DNA of 64,000 bases from assembly GCF_900199725.1 (NCBI RefSeq), contig NZ_LT904904.1, forward strand, positions 1,593,334 to 1,657,333. Direction: 5' to 3'. The DNA comes from Cytobacillus massiliigabonensis. GTDB taxonomy: Bacteria > Bacillota > Bacilli > Bacillales > Cytobacillaceae. Each line of letters begins with the position of its first letter. Within the stretch, counting starts at the first letter, position 1. Position numbers and translations under genes: made by a program. Below are positions 53,948-63,947 of the stretch, piece after piece. A model generated the notes under the pieces. It was not told the DNA's origin. It worked only from the letters and a program-made list of their open reading frames with translations, and ran no database searches.

Positions 53948-55840
53948 ATGGATCTTATGAAAATTAAGGACCCTTCCTTTTTAAAGAAACTCTCGAATAA
54001 AGAATTGGAATCCTTGAGTCAAGATATACGCCATTTCCTAATTGAAAGATTATCAAGCACTGGCGGTCATATTGGACCAAACTTAGGAGTTGTGGAACTA
54101 ACGATTGCCTTGCATAAATGCTTTGACAGTCCTAAGGATAAAATTATTTGGGATGTTGGGCACCAATCATATGTACACAAAATTTTAACAGGTCGTGCAT
54201 GTCAATTTGATACATTAAGACAATACAAAGGTCTTTGCGGATTTCCCAAAATGGCAGAAAGTGAACATGATGTCTGGGAGACGGGGCATAGCTCCACATC
54301 CTTATCAGCTGCAATGGGAATGGCTATTGCTAGAGATCTGAAAAAAGAGAACTCCTATGTTGTGCCAGTCATTGGTGATGGTGCTCTAACTGGCGGTATG
54401 GCTCTAGAAGCGTTAAACCACATCGGTCATGAAAAGAAGAACATGATTGTGATCTTAAATGATAATGAAATGTCTATTGCACCGAATGTCGGTGCGCTGC
54501 ACAATGTTCTTGGCAGACTTCGGACGGCTGGTAAATACCAGTGGGCAAAAGATGAGCTTGAATATCTTCTAAAGAAAATACCGGCAGTTGGAGGAAAGCT
54601 TGCTGCAACAGCTGAGAGAGTGAAGGACAGCCTTAAATATCTCTTTGTTTCTGGTGTGTTTTTTGAAGAGTTAGGCTTTACGTATTTAGGTCCAGTTGAT
54701 GGACATGATTTCGAAAATTTGTTTGAAAACCTAAGTTATGCGAAGAAAACAGAAGGTCCGGTACTTCTTCATGTGATTACAAAAAAAGGGAAAGGCTATA
54801 AGCCAGCTGAAAATGACACAGTTGGCACATGGCATGGAACAGGTCCATATAAAATGGAGACAGGTGATTTTGTTAAACCAGTAAATACACCGCCTGCCTG
54901 GAGCAAGTTAGTAAGTGAAACGGTTCGGAACCTTGCAAGAAAAGATGAACGAATTGTTGCAATTACCCCAGCCATGCCGGTTGGATCAAAGCTTGAAGGC
55001 TTTGCTAGTGAATTTCCGGAGCGGATGTATGATGTTGGGATTGCAGAACAGCATGCGGCAACTGTAGCAGCAGGTCTTGCTACACAGAAAATGAAGCCGT
55101 TCCTAGCGATATATTCCACATTTCTTCAACGTGCATATGATCAAGTCGTACATGATATCTGCCGGCAAAACTTAAATGTATTTATCGGGATTGATCGGGC
55201 TGGTTTAGTAGGCGCAGATGGAGAAACACATCAAGGTGTATTTGATATTGCATTTTTAAGGCATGTTCCAAATATTGTTCTAATGATGCCAAAAGACGAA
55301 AATGAAGGACAGCACATGGTTTATACAGCTCTCAAGTATGATGATGGACCAATAGCGATGAGATTTCCAAGAGGCAATGGACTTGGTGTGCCGATGGATG
55401 AGAATCTGCATCCAATCCCAATTGGTACATGGGAAGTACTGAAAAAAGGCGAGGATGCTGCTATTTTAACATTTGGTACTACGATTCCGATGGCATTGGA
55501 AGCAGCAGGCATTTTAGAAAAACGCGGAATTTCAGTTAAAGTAGTTAACGCAAGATTCATTAAGCCGTTAGATGAGGAAATGCTATTAGAACTATTTAAA
55601 GAAAACATGCCGATTTTAACCATTGAAGAAGCGGTACTTCAAGGAGGATTTGGCAGCTCTATTTTAGAATTTGCCCATGAAAAAGGATTCCATCATATGG
55701 AGATTGACTGCATGGGAATTCCTGATCAGTTTATTGAGCATGGAAGCGTAGAGAAGCTTTTAGAAGAAATTGGCATGACCACAGATGATGTAGTAAAACG
55801 AATGAACATTCTAGCTAGAAAAAAACAAAAAAGGGCATAA
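53948..55840 (+). CDS. dxs: 1-deoxy-D-xylulose-5-phosphate synthase
   Basis: A 630-residue thiamine diphosphate transketolase-like enzyme, the first step of the methylerythritol phosphate isoprenoid route. [20 protein letters not shown] and [10 protein letters not shown] open it. The cofactor motif [18 protein letters not shown]...ILNDNEMSI and the C-terminal [12 protein letters not shown] are present. The ribosome binding site is weak. It overlaps functionally with ispA beside it and ends two bases from yqxC. Confidence 0.95.
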   Translation: MDLMKIKDPSFLKKLSNKELESLSQDIRHFLIERLSSTGGHIGPNLGVVELTIALHKCFDSPKDKIIWDVGHQSYVHKILTGRACQFDTLRQYKGLCGFPKMAESEHDVWETGHSSTSLSAAMGMAIARDLKKENSYVVPVIGDGALTGGMALEALNHIGHEKKNMIVILNDNEMSIAPNVGALHNVLGRLRTAGKYQWAKDELEYLLKKIPAVGGKLAATAERVKDSLKYLFVSGVFFEELGFTYLGPVDGHDFENLFENLSYAKKTEGPVLLHVITKKGKGYKPAENDTVGTWHGTGPYKMETGDFVKPVNTPPAWSKLVSETVRNLARKDERIVAITPAMPVGSKLEGFASEFPERMYDVGIAEQHAATVAAGLATQKMKPFLAIYSTFLQRAYDQVVHDICRQNLNVFIGIDRAGLVGADGETHQGVFDIAFLRHVPNIVLMMPKDENEGQHMVYTALKYDDGPIAMRFPRGNGLGVPMDENLHPIPIGTWEVLKKGEDAAILTFGTTIPMALEAAGILEKRGISVKVVNARFIKPLDEEMLLELFKENMPILTIEEAVLQGGFGSSILEFAHEKGFHHMEIDCMGIPDQFIEHGSVEKLLEEIGMTTDDVVKRMNILARKKQKRA

Positions 55841-55842
55841 GC

Positions 55843-56688
55843 ATGAAAATAAAGAAAGAACGATTAGATGTTTTATTAGTTGAAAGAGGATTAGCTGAGA
55901 CGAGAGAAAAAGCAAAAAGAACCATAATGGCTGGTCTTGTGTTCAGTAATGAAAATCGTCTTGACAAGCCAGGAGAAAAAGTAAATAGCGATATTCCCTT
56001 AAGAGTAAAAGGGAAGGTGTTACCTTATGTCAGCAGAGGCGGACTGAAGCTTGAAAAGGCATTGAAAATATTTAATTTAAATGTGAAGGATAAGATTCTT
56101 CTGGATATTGGCGCATCTACAGGAGGATTTACAGATTGTGCCCTGCAAAATGGGGCAAAAATGTCTTATGCTTTGGATGTTGGCTATAACCAATTGGCTT
56201 GGAAGTTAAGGCAGGATGAACGTGTCGTTGTAATGGAACGAACGAATTTTCGTTATGTGACACCTGCTGACCTAACGGAAGGGATGCCGAATTTTGCCTC
56301 CATCGATGTATCGTTTATTTCGTTAAAATTGATCCTTCCTGTATTAAAGACACTGCTCGTTTCAAATAGTGATGTGGTTGCTCTTGTCAAACCTCAGTTC
56401 GAAGCCGGCCGTGAACAAGTAGGGAAAAAAGGAATTGTCAGGGATTCGAAGGTGCATGAACAGGTTCTTGAAATGATTATAGATTTCTCACTTAGTCTTG
56501 GATATAATGTTTGCGATTTATCGTTCTCTCCAATTACAGGCGGAGATGGAAATATTGAGTTTTTACTTCATTTATCTTGGACTGGCGAAAAGATGATTGG
56601 AGAAAACCTGCTTAAAATAATTCCGAAAGATGTAGTGAAGGAAGCACATTCTGAATTAAAAACAAAACAATCCAATCAAGAGGAATAG
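55843..56688 (+). CDS. yqxC: TlyA family rRNA (cytidine-2'-O)-methyltransferase YqxC
   Basis: A 281-residue protein with an N-terminal S4 RNA-binding domain (RLDVLLVERGLAETREKAKRTIMAGLV). The FtsJ-like methyltransferase domain carries ILLDIGASTGGFTDCALQNGA as SAM motif, with catalytic-type Lys and Asp in DVSFISLKLILP and LVKPQFEAG. The family methylates ribosomal RNA in mycobacteria; some members are called haemolysins. Place between dxs and argR matches B. subtilis. Confidence 0.92.
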   Translation: MKIKKERLDVLLVERGLAETREKAKRTIMAGLVFSNENRLDKPGEKVNSDIPLRVKGKVLPYVSRGGLKLEKALKIFNLNVKDKILLDIGASTGGFTDCALQNGAKMSYALDVGYNQLAWKLRQDERVVVMERTNFRYVTPADLTEGMPNFASIDVSFISLKLILPVLKTLLVSNSDVVALVKPQFEAGREQVGKKGIVRDSKVHEQVLEMIIDFSLSLGYNVCDLSFSPITGGDGNIEFLLHLSWTGEKMIGENLLKIIPKDVVKEAHSELKTKQSNQEE

Positions 56689-56908
56689 GCTGCGGCTTAT
56701 TTCTCTTTTTTTCTCGTGGAATAGGAAAGAGCTAAAAATAATTTATGTTAGTTTGCGGTAAATATTCCCCCGGAAATTGAAGAAAAATTGTACATTATAG
56801 GGAAAATCAGCTAACATATAGGTAGGATTTAGTATTTTTTCCTTAAAGTATTTATCCCATTTTGCGAGCAAAGTCTTTTAGGAAAGAAACATATATTGAG
56901 GTGAAATA

Positions 56909-57358
56909 ATGAACAAAGGTCAACGTCATATAAAAATTCGTGAGATTATTGCAAATAATGATATTGAAACACAGGATGATCTTGTTGATGAGCTAAAAAG
57001 TGCTGGTTACAATGTAACACAGGCAACGGTTTCAAGGGATATTAAAGAGCTACATCTTGTAAAAGTACCTTTAATTGATGGGAGGTATAAATACAGTCTT
57101 CCTGCTGATCAACGCTTTAATCCATTACAAAAGCTTAGAAGAAACCTTATGGATGCATTCGTTCGAATTGACACTGCAGGACATCTTCTTGTCATGAAGA
57201 CCTTGCCAGGAAATGCAATGGCTATTGGGGCATTAATTGATAATCTTGATTGGGAAGAGATATTAGGAACGATTTGCGGAGATGACACAATCTTAATTAT
57301 TTGTAAAACACCAGAGGATACAGAAGCAATTTCAAATCGATTTCTTGAAATGCTTTAA
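56909..57358 (+). CDS. argR: Arginine repressor ArgR/AhrC
   Basis: A 149-residue hexameric regulator. The winged-helix N-terminal domain is [31 protein letters not shown] with [16 protein letters not shown]. The C-terminal arginine-binding domain has [28 protein letters not shown] and [12 protein letters not shown]. It represses arginine synthesis and activates catabolism. The 220-base gap before it holds the promoter but no clear operator was recognised. Confidence 0.95.
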   Translation: MNKGQRHIKIREIIANNDIETQDDLVDELKSAGYNVTQATVSRDIKELHLVKVPLIDGRYKYSLPADQRFNPLQKLRRNLMDAFVRIDTAGHLLVMKTLPGNAMAIGALIDNLDWEEILGTICGDDTILIICKTPEDTEAISNRFLEML

Positions 57359-57389
57359 CTTTATTCTTGGTATGGGGTGAGAGAACTTC

Positions 57390-59078
57390 ATGATAACTGA
57401 ATTATCGATAAGAAATTTTGCAATAATTGAAGCCCTATCAATTTCCTTTGATAAGGGCTTAACTGTATTAAGCGGGGAAACAGGAGCGGGAAAATCAATT
57501 ATTATTGATGCCATTCATTTGCTTGTAGGTGGAAGAGGCTCAGCTGAGTTCGTACGTCATGGTTCGGAAAAGGCTGAAATAGAAGGGTTATTCCAACTGG
57601 ATGATCCAAACCATCCATGCTTTGCAAAGGCAAATGAATTTGGAATTGAGCTTGAAGACGGGATGGCTATTTTACGAAGGGATATCTCAAGGAATGGGAA
57701 AAGTGTTTGCCGCATTAACGGGAAGCTTGTTACAATTTCAACCTTAAGGGAAATCGGCAGTACACTTATTGATATACACGGGCAGCATGAACATCAGGAA
57801 CTGATGGATGAAACCATGCACCTCTCCCTTCTTGACCAATTTGGCGGAGAAAAAATTTCTTTTGCTCTTAATGAATATCAAAAAGTGTATCACGCTTACG
57901 AACAAAAGGTAAAACAGTTAAAGAATCTAAGTGAGAATGACCAGCAAATGGCACATCGGCTTGATTTGATTCAATTTCAGCTAGATGAAATTCGTACGGC
58001 GGACTTGAGGTTAAATGAAGATGAGGAGCTAATTGAAGAGAAACGGAAGTTAAGTAATTTTGAACGGGTATATGACTCACTGCAATCAGGATACAATGGA
58101 TTACATGGGGAATATAAAGGGCTTGATTGGATTGGCCTTGTAATGGGGCATATTCAAAATGCTGCGGAGCTTGATCCTTCTTATAAGGAATTAGCTGAAT
58201 CTGTATCAAATAGCTTTTATCAGCTGGAAGATGCAGCACGCACGATTCGGAATGAAATGGATTTTCTAGAATATGACCCAGCAAGATTAGCTGAAATTGA
58301 AGACAGATTAAATGAAATCAATCAATTGAAACGAAAATATGGCAAGACTGTAGAAGAAATTCTAGAATATTCTTCAAAAATTGAAGAAGAAATAGAAACA
58401 TTGCTAAATAAGGAAACACATATTGGTCAGCTAGAAAAGGAAATTGCTTCTCTAAGAAAGGACCTTTTAATTGAAGCCGAAGAATTGAGTGCCCTTCGTA
58501 AAATTTCTGCACAAAATTTAACAAAATTAATTCATAAAGAATTAAAAGAGCTCTATATGGAGAAAACTGTATTTGAGGTTCAATTTATCAAAAATATAGA
58601 TAGCTTTACGAGGAATGGAATGGATAAAGGAGAATTTTATCTTTCTACAAATCCAGGCGAACCATTAAAGCCACTTTCTAAGATTGCCTCAGGCGGAGAG
58701 CTTTCAAGAATAATGCTTGCTCTAAAGAGTATATTTTCTAAGCATCAAGGTGTAACTTCCATCATTTTTGATGAAGTAGATACTGGGGTAAGTGGCAGGG
58801 TTGCCCAGGCAATTGCCGAAAAAATTCATAAGGTAGCTGTTAATTCACAAGTTTTATGTATTTCTCATTTGCCTCAAGTAGCTGCAATGGCTGATACCCA
58901 TTTATATATTGCAAAGAACATCATCGAAGGGCGAACAAAAACAACGGTTAAACCGCTGAATGAATCTGAAAAAATTAAAGAAATTGGCCGGATGATTTCC
59001 GGTGTAGAAATTACTGAGTTAACGAAGGAACATGCAAAGGAGCTTCTTCAACTTGCTGAGCAATTAAAGATACATTGA
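57390..59078 (+). CDS. recN: DNA repair protein RecN
   Basis: A 562-residue SMC-like ATPase. Walker A is SGETGAGKSIIIDAI at residues 28-42. A coiled-coil centre follows, with signature LSKIASGGELSRIMLALK and Walker B IIFDEVDTGVSGRVAQ near the C-terminus. It is recruited early to double-strand breaks. In B. subtilis it is SOS-induced, but no clear LexA box is seen in the short gap after argR. Slightly shorter than the B. subtilis protein, without loss of a motif. Confidence 0.94.
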   Translation: MITELSIRNFAIIEALSISFDKGLTVLSGETGAGKSIIIDAIHLLVGGRGSAEFVRHGSEKAEIEGLFQLDDPNHPCFAKANEFGIELEDGMAILRRDISRNGKSVCRINGKLVTISTLREIGSTLIDIHGQHEHQELMDETMHLSLLDQFGGEKISFALNEYQKVYHAYEQKVKQLKNLSENDQQMAHRLDLIQFQLDEIRTADLRLNEDEELIEEKRKLSNFERVYDSLQSGYNGLHGEYKGLDWIGLVMGHIQNAAELDPSYKELAESVSNSFYQLEDAARTIRNEMDFLEYDPARLAEIEDRLNEINQLKRKYGKTVEEILEYSSKIEEEIETLLNKETHIGQLEKEIASLRKDLLIEAEELSALRKISAQNLTKLIHKELKELYMEKTVFEVQFIKNIDSFTRNGMDKGEFYLSTNPGEPLKPLSKIASGGELSRIMLALKSIFSKHQGVTSIIFDEVDTGVSGRVAQAIAEKIHKVAVNSQVLCISHLPQVAAMADTHLYIAKNIIEGRTKTTVKPLNESEKIKEIGRMISGVEITELTKEHAKELLQLAEQLKIH

Positions 59079-59107
59079 AAAGCTATCCAAAGGAGGATAG
59101 CTTTTTT
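59078..59107 (+). terminator. Terminator after recN
   Basis: AAAAGCTATCC and GGATAGCTTTTTT arms, four-base loop, directly after the stop. Confidence 0.9.
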
Positions 59108-59120
59108 CTCTCTATATCAG

Positions 59121-59150
59121 TTATAAATGCTCGACTTGCAGGCAAAATTA
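59121..59150 (+). promoter_or_regulatory. Candidate forespore (sigma-F/G) promoter of spoIVB
   Basis: TTATA at 59121-59125 and GGCAAAATTA at 59141-59150 are 15 bases apart. The -10 closely matches the sigma-F pattern GGNNANAMTR, and the -35 has four of five bases of GYATA. Known forespore expression of spoIVB supports it. Confidence 0.55.
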
Positions 59151-59200
59151 AAGATGTAGCCATTTGACGTTGTGGATTAGAAGCGAGGAGAGTGAAAAAT

Positions 59201-60490
59201 TTGACATTAAATGTTTTTAGAAAAATAATTGGTGGAATTCTCCTTGTTTCATTAATTGCAATTGGTTTCTCAAAACCCTTTCAAGAATATTTGCATATTC
59301 CAAACAAGATTACCCTTTTTGAAGGCCAGCACTTTGAAATGGCAAAGGCAAAAATGGTGTCGGCAGAACTGTCTTACAATAATGAAAGCATTGCACTTAA
59401 AGAAGATATACATTCATTGTCCCTGGAAGGAAACAAACATGGGGAAAATGAAATGTTTTTAGAGCTAGCGGGTTTTCCAATCAAAAAGGTTGATGTAAAT
59501 GTGTTGAAAGATTTTAAAGTCATTCCAGGCGGTCAGTCAATTGGGGTAAAATTAAATACGATTGGTGTACTTGTTGTTGGCCACCATCAGATTGACACAT
59601 TAGATGGAAAAGCATCCCCTGGAGAATTAGCTGGAATAAAAATAGGGGATATTATAACAGAGATAAACGGGAAAAAGATTGAAAAAATGTCAGATGTTGC
59701 TCCATTTGTTCAAGAAGCAGGAAATACAAGCACTCCCCTAAAAATAATGCTTAATCGTGAAAATGAAAAGATATCAACTGAATTAACTCCTCAGAAAGAT
59801 AAGGCAGAGGGTTCATATAAACTCGGCTTATATATTAGAGACTCAGCAGCAGGAATTGGTACGATGACTTTTTACCATCCAGAATCAAGGAAGTATGGAG
59901 CATTAGGCCATGTCATTTCTGATATGGATACGAAGAAGGCGATTGTCGTTGATGATGGACAGATTGTCCGTTCAACGGTCACCTCAATCGAAAAAGGGAG
60001 CAATGGGAATCCCGGAGAAAAACTTGCGCGTTTTTCTCCAGATAAAGAAGTCATAGGAAATATCGTTAAAAACAGTCCATTTGGTATTTTTGGCAAGTTA
60101 AATCAAGATGTTCAAAATGGCATTCTTGATAAACCGATGCCAATAGCTTTATCACACCAAGTGAAAGAAGGTCCGGCACAAATATTAACTGTTGTGGATA
60201 ATGATGAAGTGAATCTTTTTGACATCGAAATTGTAAGCACGATCCCTCAGAAGTTTCCAGCAACAAAAGGGATGGTAATCAAAGTAACGGATCCTAAGCT
60301 ATTAGCGAAAACTGGAGGAATTGTTCAAGGGATGAGCGGGAGTCCCATTATACAAAATGATAAAGTAATTGGGGCAGTTACCCATGTATTTGTAAATGAT
60401 CCAACTTCGGGCTATGGGGTCCATATTGAATGGATGCTTCATGAAGCAGGGATTAACATCTATGAACAGCCGAGAGAGAAAGCATCTTAA
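59201..60490 (+). CDS. spoIVB: SpoIVB signalling serine protease
   Basis: A 429-residue secreted forespore protease that cleaves SpoIVFA and so activates pro-sigma-K processing. It has an N-terminal membrane anchor ([15 protein letters not shown]). The PDZ domain is at about residues 115-200 ([21 protein letters not shown]). The SA-clan protease domain has GHVISDMDT with the catalytic His and GMSGSPIIQ with the catalytic Ser. TTG 59201 is placed ten bases after AGGAG; the GTG at 59192 is too close to it. It is followed by spo0A, as in all Bacilli. Confidence 0.93.
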   Translation: MTLNVFRKIIGGILLVSLIAIGFSKPFQEYLHIPNKITLFEGQHFEMAKAKMVSAELSYNNESIALKEDIHSLSLEGNKHGENEMFLELAGFPIKKVDVNVLKDFKVIPGGQSIGVKLNTIGVLVVGHHQIDTLDGKASPGELAGIKIGDIITEINGKKIEKMSDVAPFVQEAGNTSTPLKIMLNRENEKISTELTPQKDKAEGSYKLGLYIRDSAAGIGTMTFYHPESRKYGALGHVISDMDTKKAIVVDDGQIVRSTVTSIEKGSNGNPGEKLARFSPDKEVIGNIVKNSPFGIFGKLNQDVQNGILDKPMPIALSHQVKEGPAQILTVVDNDEVNLFDIEIVSTIPQKFPATKGMVIKVTDPKLLAKTGGIVQGMSGSPIIQNDKVIGAVTHVFVNDPTSGYGVHIEWMLHEAGINIYEQPREKAS

Positions 60491-60512
60491 TGAAATATGT
60501 AAATGATGGAGA

Positions 60513-60538
60513 GACAGAAGGGAAACCTTCTGTCCTTT
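60513..60538 (+). terminator. Terminator after spoIVB
   Basis: GACAGAAGG and CCTTCTGTC arms with a four-base loop, followed by CTTTTC. Confidence 0.8.
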
Positions 60539-60545
60539 TCATTTA

Positions 60546-60690
60546 TGATATAATGTAATAAAGATTATTCGACAAAATTAATGAAATTAGTCGAAAAAGA
60601 GAGAAAATAAAAGAAAACTACTGATTTTATCCTATTTTTGAGAAAATTTAAAAAAACTAAAGGAATTTCTGTTGCATTGTCGAATTTCTC
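60546..60690 (+). promoter_or_regulatory. spo0A promoter region: extended -10, Spo0A boxes and sigma-H promoter
   Basis: A TGATATAAT extended -10 at 60546-60554 may be the vegetative promoter. Spo0A boxes are TTCGACA at 60568-60574 (reverse), AGTCGAA at 60589-60595 (one mismatch), and TGTCGAA at 60678-60684. AGGAATTT at 60661 with CGAATTT at 60681, about 14 bases apart, fits a sigma-H promoter. The last 0A box overlaps the sigma-H -10. This mirrors the Pv/Ps switch of B. subtilis. Confidence 0.7.
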
Positions 60691-60749
60691 ATTTAGAATA
60701 AAAATATAGATGGCAAAGAGACTAACATGGTTCGAGGAGGAAAGAATAA

Positions 60750-61538
60750 GTGAAAAAAATTAAAGTATGTGTGGTTGATGACAATCGAGAGCTTGTCGGT
60801 CTTTTAGATGAATACATTTCATCTCAGGATGATATGGAGGTTATAGGTGTTGCTCATAATGGGCAGGATTGCTTGGATATCCTTGAACATGAAGAGTTGG
60901 ATGTTCTTGTATTGGATATTATTATGCCTCATTTGGATGGGCTTGCAGTACTTGAAAGATTGCGGGATATGAAAAAAGCGCAACTGCCAAACGTAATCAT
61001 GCTAACAGCATTTGGCCAGGAAGACGTTACAAAGAAAGCTGTTGATTTAGGGGCATCTTATTTTATCTTAAAACCGTTTGATATGGATAATTTAGCAAGA
61101 CATATTCGACAAGTTAGCGGAAAGTCTAATCCGATTATTAGAAAGTCCTCATCGAACTATCGTCCTCAGGCAGAGTCAAAGCCAAAAAATCTTGACGCAA
61201 GCATTACTAGCATTATTCATGAAATTGGAGTGCCCGCACATATTAAAGGATATATGTATCTTCGTGAGGCAATTTCAATGGTGTATAATGATATTGAACT
61301 TCTTGGTTCCATTACCAAGGTTTTATATCCAGATATTGCTAAAAAATACAATACCACGGCAAGCCGTGTAGAACGGGCAATTCGCCATGCGATAGAAGTT
61401 GCTTGGAGCCGGGGCAATATTGATTCAATTTCTTCATTATTTGGTTACACGGTAAGCATGTCTAAGGCAAAACCGACAAATTCGGAGTTCATTGCGATGG
61501 TGGCTGATAAACTGCGTTTAGAACATAAAGCTTCTTGA
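60750..61538 (+). CDS. spo0A: Sporulation master response regulator Spo0A
   Basis: A 262-residue response regulator. Receiver acidic pair DD at residues 9-10, phosphorylated Asp56 in [10 protein letters not shown], and conserved Thr in MLTAFGQ. The DNA-binding effector domain has [24 protein letters not shown] and [23 protein letters not shown]. The start codon is GTG behind CGAGGAGGAAAG. It controls entry into sporulation through the phosphorelay and is likely autoregulated by the boxes upstream. Confidence 0.97.
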   Translation: MKKIKVCVVDDNRELVGLLDEYISSQDDMEVIGVAHNGQDCLDILEHEELDVLVLDIIMPHLDGLAVLERLRDMKKAQLPNVIMLTAFGQEDVTKKAVDLGASYFILKPFDMDNLARHIRQVSGKSNPIIRKSSSNYRPQAESKPKNLDASITSIIHEIGVPAHIKGYMYLREAISMVYNDIELLGSITKVLYPDIAKKYNTTASRVERAIRHAIEVAWSRGNIDSISSLFGYTVSMSKAKPTNSEFIAMVADKLRLEHKAS

Positions 61539-61570
61539 AAGGGATAGAGCCCGTGTCATAATAAATTTTG

Positions 61571-61599
61571 AGCGCTCTTAATTAGGAGCGCTTTTTTTT
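61571..61599 (+). terminator. Terminator after spo0A
   Basis: AGCGCTC and GAGCGCT arms with a seven-to-eight-base loop and eight T residues. Confidence 0.9.
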
Positions 61600-61629
61600 C
61601 GGAATAATATACATATACGTATTACGACA

Positions 61630-61773
61630 TTATTCTTCGGTAGTTTTATTTTCTGCTTCCATCATTTTTTGAATTAAAATATGCTGTGGCATGTGCATAA
61701 TTTGTTCGATTGGAAGTTTTAATTTTTCAGCTAGCATTTTTGCCGTATCAGCTGATATTTGTAAAGGTTTCAT
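61630..61773 (-). CDS. YycC-like small protein (47 aa)
   Basis: A 47-codon frame starts at ATG 61773 with a strong GGAGGAAT site before it and stops at 61630. The product opens MKPLQISADTAKMLAEKLKL and continues PIEQIMHMPQHILIQKM, a pattern of the YycC family of small Bacillus proteins (the MHMPQH box is distinctive). Function is unknown. Its start codon faces that of the glycerophosphodiesterase gene only 26 bases away, with the two ribosome binding sites back to back. Confidence 0.72.
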   Translation of the reverse strand: MKPLQISADTAKMLAEKLKLPIEQIMHMPQHILIQKMMEAENKTTEE

Positions 61774-61799
61774 TTTTATTCCTCCAAAGGGGTGATTTG

Positions 61800-62522
61800 A
61801 TGACGCTTATATTTGCTCATAGAGGGTATTCGCAAGTATATCCTGAAAATACAATGAAAGCATTTAAGGAAGCAGCTATAGCAGGTGCTGATGGTCTTGA
61901 GCTTGATGTACAGTTGACAAAGGATGGACAATTGGTAGTGATCCATGATGAAAAAGTGGATCGGACCACAAATGGAAAAGGCTTTGTTAAAGATTTTACC
62001 TTTAAAGAAATTAGAAAGCTAGATGCTAGTTATAAAAAGAAAAAGCTTTTACAAAAAGAATCGATCCCCTCATTAGAGGAAGTATTTGAATGGATGACGA
62101 CAAATCAAATCGTCTGTAATATCGAATTAAAAAACGGGGTATTTCCTTATAAAGGTATGGAGGAAAAGGTCATTGATCTTATTCATGCGTATAAAATGAA
62201 AGATAGGGTAATCCTATCTTCATTTAATCATTATAGTATTGTTTATTGCTATAGGATTGATCAAGAGATTGAAACAGCTCCATTGTTTTCAGAAGGGTTA
62301 TATATGCCTTGGGTTTATGCGGAGTCGATAGGTGCAAAGAGCATCCATCCTAAGCATACAGCTGCTCCTAATGAATTGGTTAGAGCATCTGTAGATTATG
62401 GAGTTGCGGTAAGACCCTATACAGTAAATAAAGAGAAGGATTTACAAAGATTTTTTGCGATTGGCTGCTCGGCAGTTATTACAGATGATCCTGTGAAGGC
62501 GTTGCAAATCAAAAACAAATAA
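61800..62522 (+). CDS. yqiK: Glycerophosphodiester phosphodiesterase (YqiK-like)
   Basis: A 240-residue TIM-barrel enzyme that hydrolyses glycerophosphodiesters to glycerol 3-phosphate and an alcohol. AHRGYSQVYPENTMKAF provides the His and Arg-Glu site. ELDVQLTKDGQLVVIHDEKVDRTTNGKG supplies metal ligands and the second His. NIELKNG and VITDDPVKAL follow. No signal peptide, so cytosolic. ATG 61800 follows AAAGGGGTG; the longer frame to 61710 overlaps the divergent yycC-like gene. Position after spo0A supports the yqiK name. An IS3 element begins 24 bases downstream. Confidence 0.85.
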   Translation: MTLIFAHRGYSQVYPENTMKAFKEAAIAGADGLELDVQLTKDGQLVVIHDEKVDRTTNGKGFVKDFTFKEIRKLDASYKKKKLLQKESIPSLEEVFEWMTTNQIVCNIELKNGVFPYKGMEEKVIDLIHAYKMKDRVILSSFNHYSIVYCYRIDQEIETAPLFSEGLYMPWVYAESIGAKSIHPKHTAAPNELVRASVDYGVAVRPYTVNKEKDLQRFFAIGCSAVITDDPVKALQIKNK

Positions 62523-62577
62523 CATAAAAAAAGCAATCGGCATTTTGATCTGACCCAATAAAGTTAGACAAATAATT

Positions 62578-63399
62578 TTATGCAACTTTTAAGACTTGAG
62601 TTCGGTATTCCACCGGACTCAGGTCTTTTAATTTTGCCTTCATTCGTTTGTGATTGTAATAGTGAATATAATCAGCTAATTCCTTTTCAAAATGCTCTAT
62701 ACTGTCAAAATCCTGTAGATAAAGGAGTTCGGACTTTAATAAGCCAAAGAAGTTTTCCATGACTGCATTGTCCAAACAGTTTCCCTTTCGAGACATACTC
62801 TGCGTAATTTGGTGCTGTTCTAATGTTTTTTGATATTGTTTCATTTGATAATGCCAGCCTTGATCTGAATGAAGAATCACTTGCTCTCCTGGCTGAAGAC
62901 GTTCTATTGCTTGGACTAACATTTCTCCGACCAATTTATAAACAGGACGTTTCATGACGTTATAAGCAATGATTTCACCATTACACAAATCAAGTACTGG
63001 AGAGAGGTAACGTTTCTCACCGAATAGGTGGAATTCCGTCACATCGGTTACCCATTTTTGATTCACTTTCTCTGCAGAAAAATCACGGTTTAGGATGTTA
63101 GGAGCAACTTTTCCCACATTACCTTTATAAGAACGGTACTTTTTCATGCGGACTAAGCATAGTAAGTCCATATCATTCATTAAACGATTGATGGTTTTTT
63201 TATCGTGTTTAAACCCTCGTTTCTCTAGTTCTTTCGTGATCCGACGGTGTCCATAACGACCCTTATGTTCATGAAAAATCTCTTTAATACTTTCTTTTAC
63301 GTTCGCATATTTATCAGGTTGATTTAATTTTTTCTCCCAATAATAATACGTACTACGTGGAATGTCAGCGACTTCAACTAAATCTACAACTTCATACAT
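62578..63399 (-). CDS. IS3-family transposase OrfB (DDE integrase domain)
   Basis: The catalytic half of the transposase, 273 residues from an internal ATG at 63399. DDE motif: VTDVTEF, then [10 protein letters not shown], then [14 protein letters not shown]. The HTH_21 region ([17 protein letters not shown]) precedes it. The frame remains open upstream to the slippery site at 63480, so the natural product is probably an OrfAB fusion made by -1 frameshifting. No internal stop or truncation is seen. Confidence 0.93.
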   Translation of the reverse strand: MYEVVDLVEVADIPRSTYYYWEKKLNQPDKYANVKESIKEIFHEHKGRYGHRRITKELEKRGFKHDKKTINRLMNDMDLLCLVRMKKYRSYKGNVGKVAPNILNRDFSAEKVNQKWVTDVTEFHLFGEKRYLSPVLDLCNGEIIAYNVMKRPVYKLVGEMLVQAIERLQPGEQVILHSDQGWHYQMKQYQKTLEQHQITQSMSRKGNCLDNAVMENFFGLLKSELLYLQDFDSIEHFEKELADYIHYYNHKRMKAKLKDLSPVEYRTQVLKVA

Positions 63400-63416
63400 A
63401 TGCTTTAGTTCAAAAA

Positions 63417-63947
63417 TTACCTGCGCTTTGATTTTGTTTGTAATTTTTCCTGCATTTGAACTAAAGCGTTCAACTTTTTTAAGTAGGCATTCTCCATTTC
63501 TAAACGCTCAATTTTCGCTTGTAGTACTTCTACCGTATCTTCAACTAGTTTTGGTGTTTCTTTCTTTGAATCAATTTTCTTTGTTTCTTTCTTCATAGAT
63601 GGTCGCCCCTTTTTCTTTGGTTGTAGGGCGTCTAATCCATCTCGATTTAACTTTAATCTCCAATTTCGTATCATTCCAGGAGAAGAAATATTAAATATCG
63701 CAGCTGTATCAATAGAAGATGTACCCGTTTCGATCATATAATTTAGTACATCCATTTTAAACTGAGTTGAATAACTTGTATAGCTTTTTAGAAAAGCTTC
63801 AATGCCATGTTGTTCGTATAGGCGAATCCATCCACTCAAAATAGTTGGTTTTACCTGAACCTCCCGCGCAATCTCATTGATAGATTCATTCCCATTTAAA
63901 TACCTTGAAACAATTAGAATCCTTTGTTCTGCAGTAAATTTAGCCAT
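63417..63947 (-). CDS. IS3-family transposase OrfA (DNA-binding)
   Basis: A 176-residue protein with two helix-turn-helix segments ([36 protein letters not shown] and a second near [23 protein letters not shown]). A leucine-zipper-like coiled coil ([23 protein letters not shown]) follows. It binds the element ends. Upstream the start sits close to the right terminal repeat with a GGGGG ribosome site. Confidence 0.92.
   Translation of the reverse strand: MAKFTAEQRILIVSRYLNGNESINEIAREVQVKPTILSGWIRLYEQHGIEAFLKSYTSYSTQFKMDVLNYMIETGTSSIDTAAIFNISSPGMIRNWRLKLNRDGLDALQPKKKGRPSMKKETKKIDSKKETPKLVEDTVEVLQAKIERLEMENAYLKKLNALVQMQEKLQTKSKRR
63474..63480 (-). other. Programmed -1 frameshift site (A AAA AAG) in the IS3 transposase
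   Basis: On the minus strand orfA codons read TTA AAA AAG TTG. The heptamer A-AAA-AAG is the canonical IS3 slippery sequence. A one-base slip gives AAA GTT GAA CGC, which continues without a stop into the orfB frame and reaches the DDE domain. Confidence 0.85.

Noticed and set aside
54796..55119. A 107-codon minus-strand frame
   Set aside because: It is antisense to the conserved C-terminal domain of dxs.
57359..57395. LexA (SOS) box before recN
   Set aside because: No GAAC-N4-GTTC or CGAACATATGTTCG-like site was found in the gap or the end of argR.
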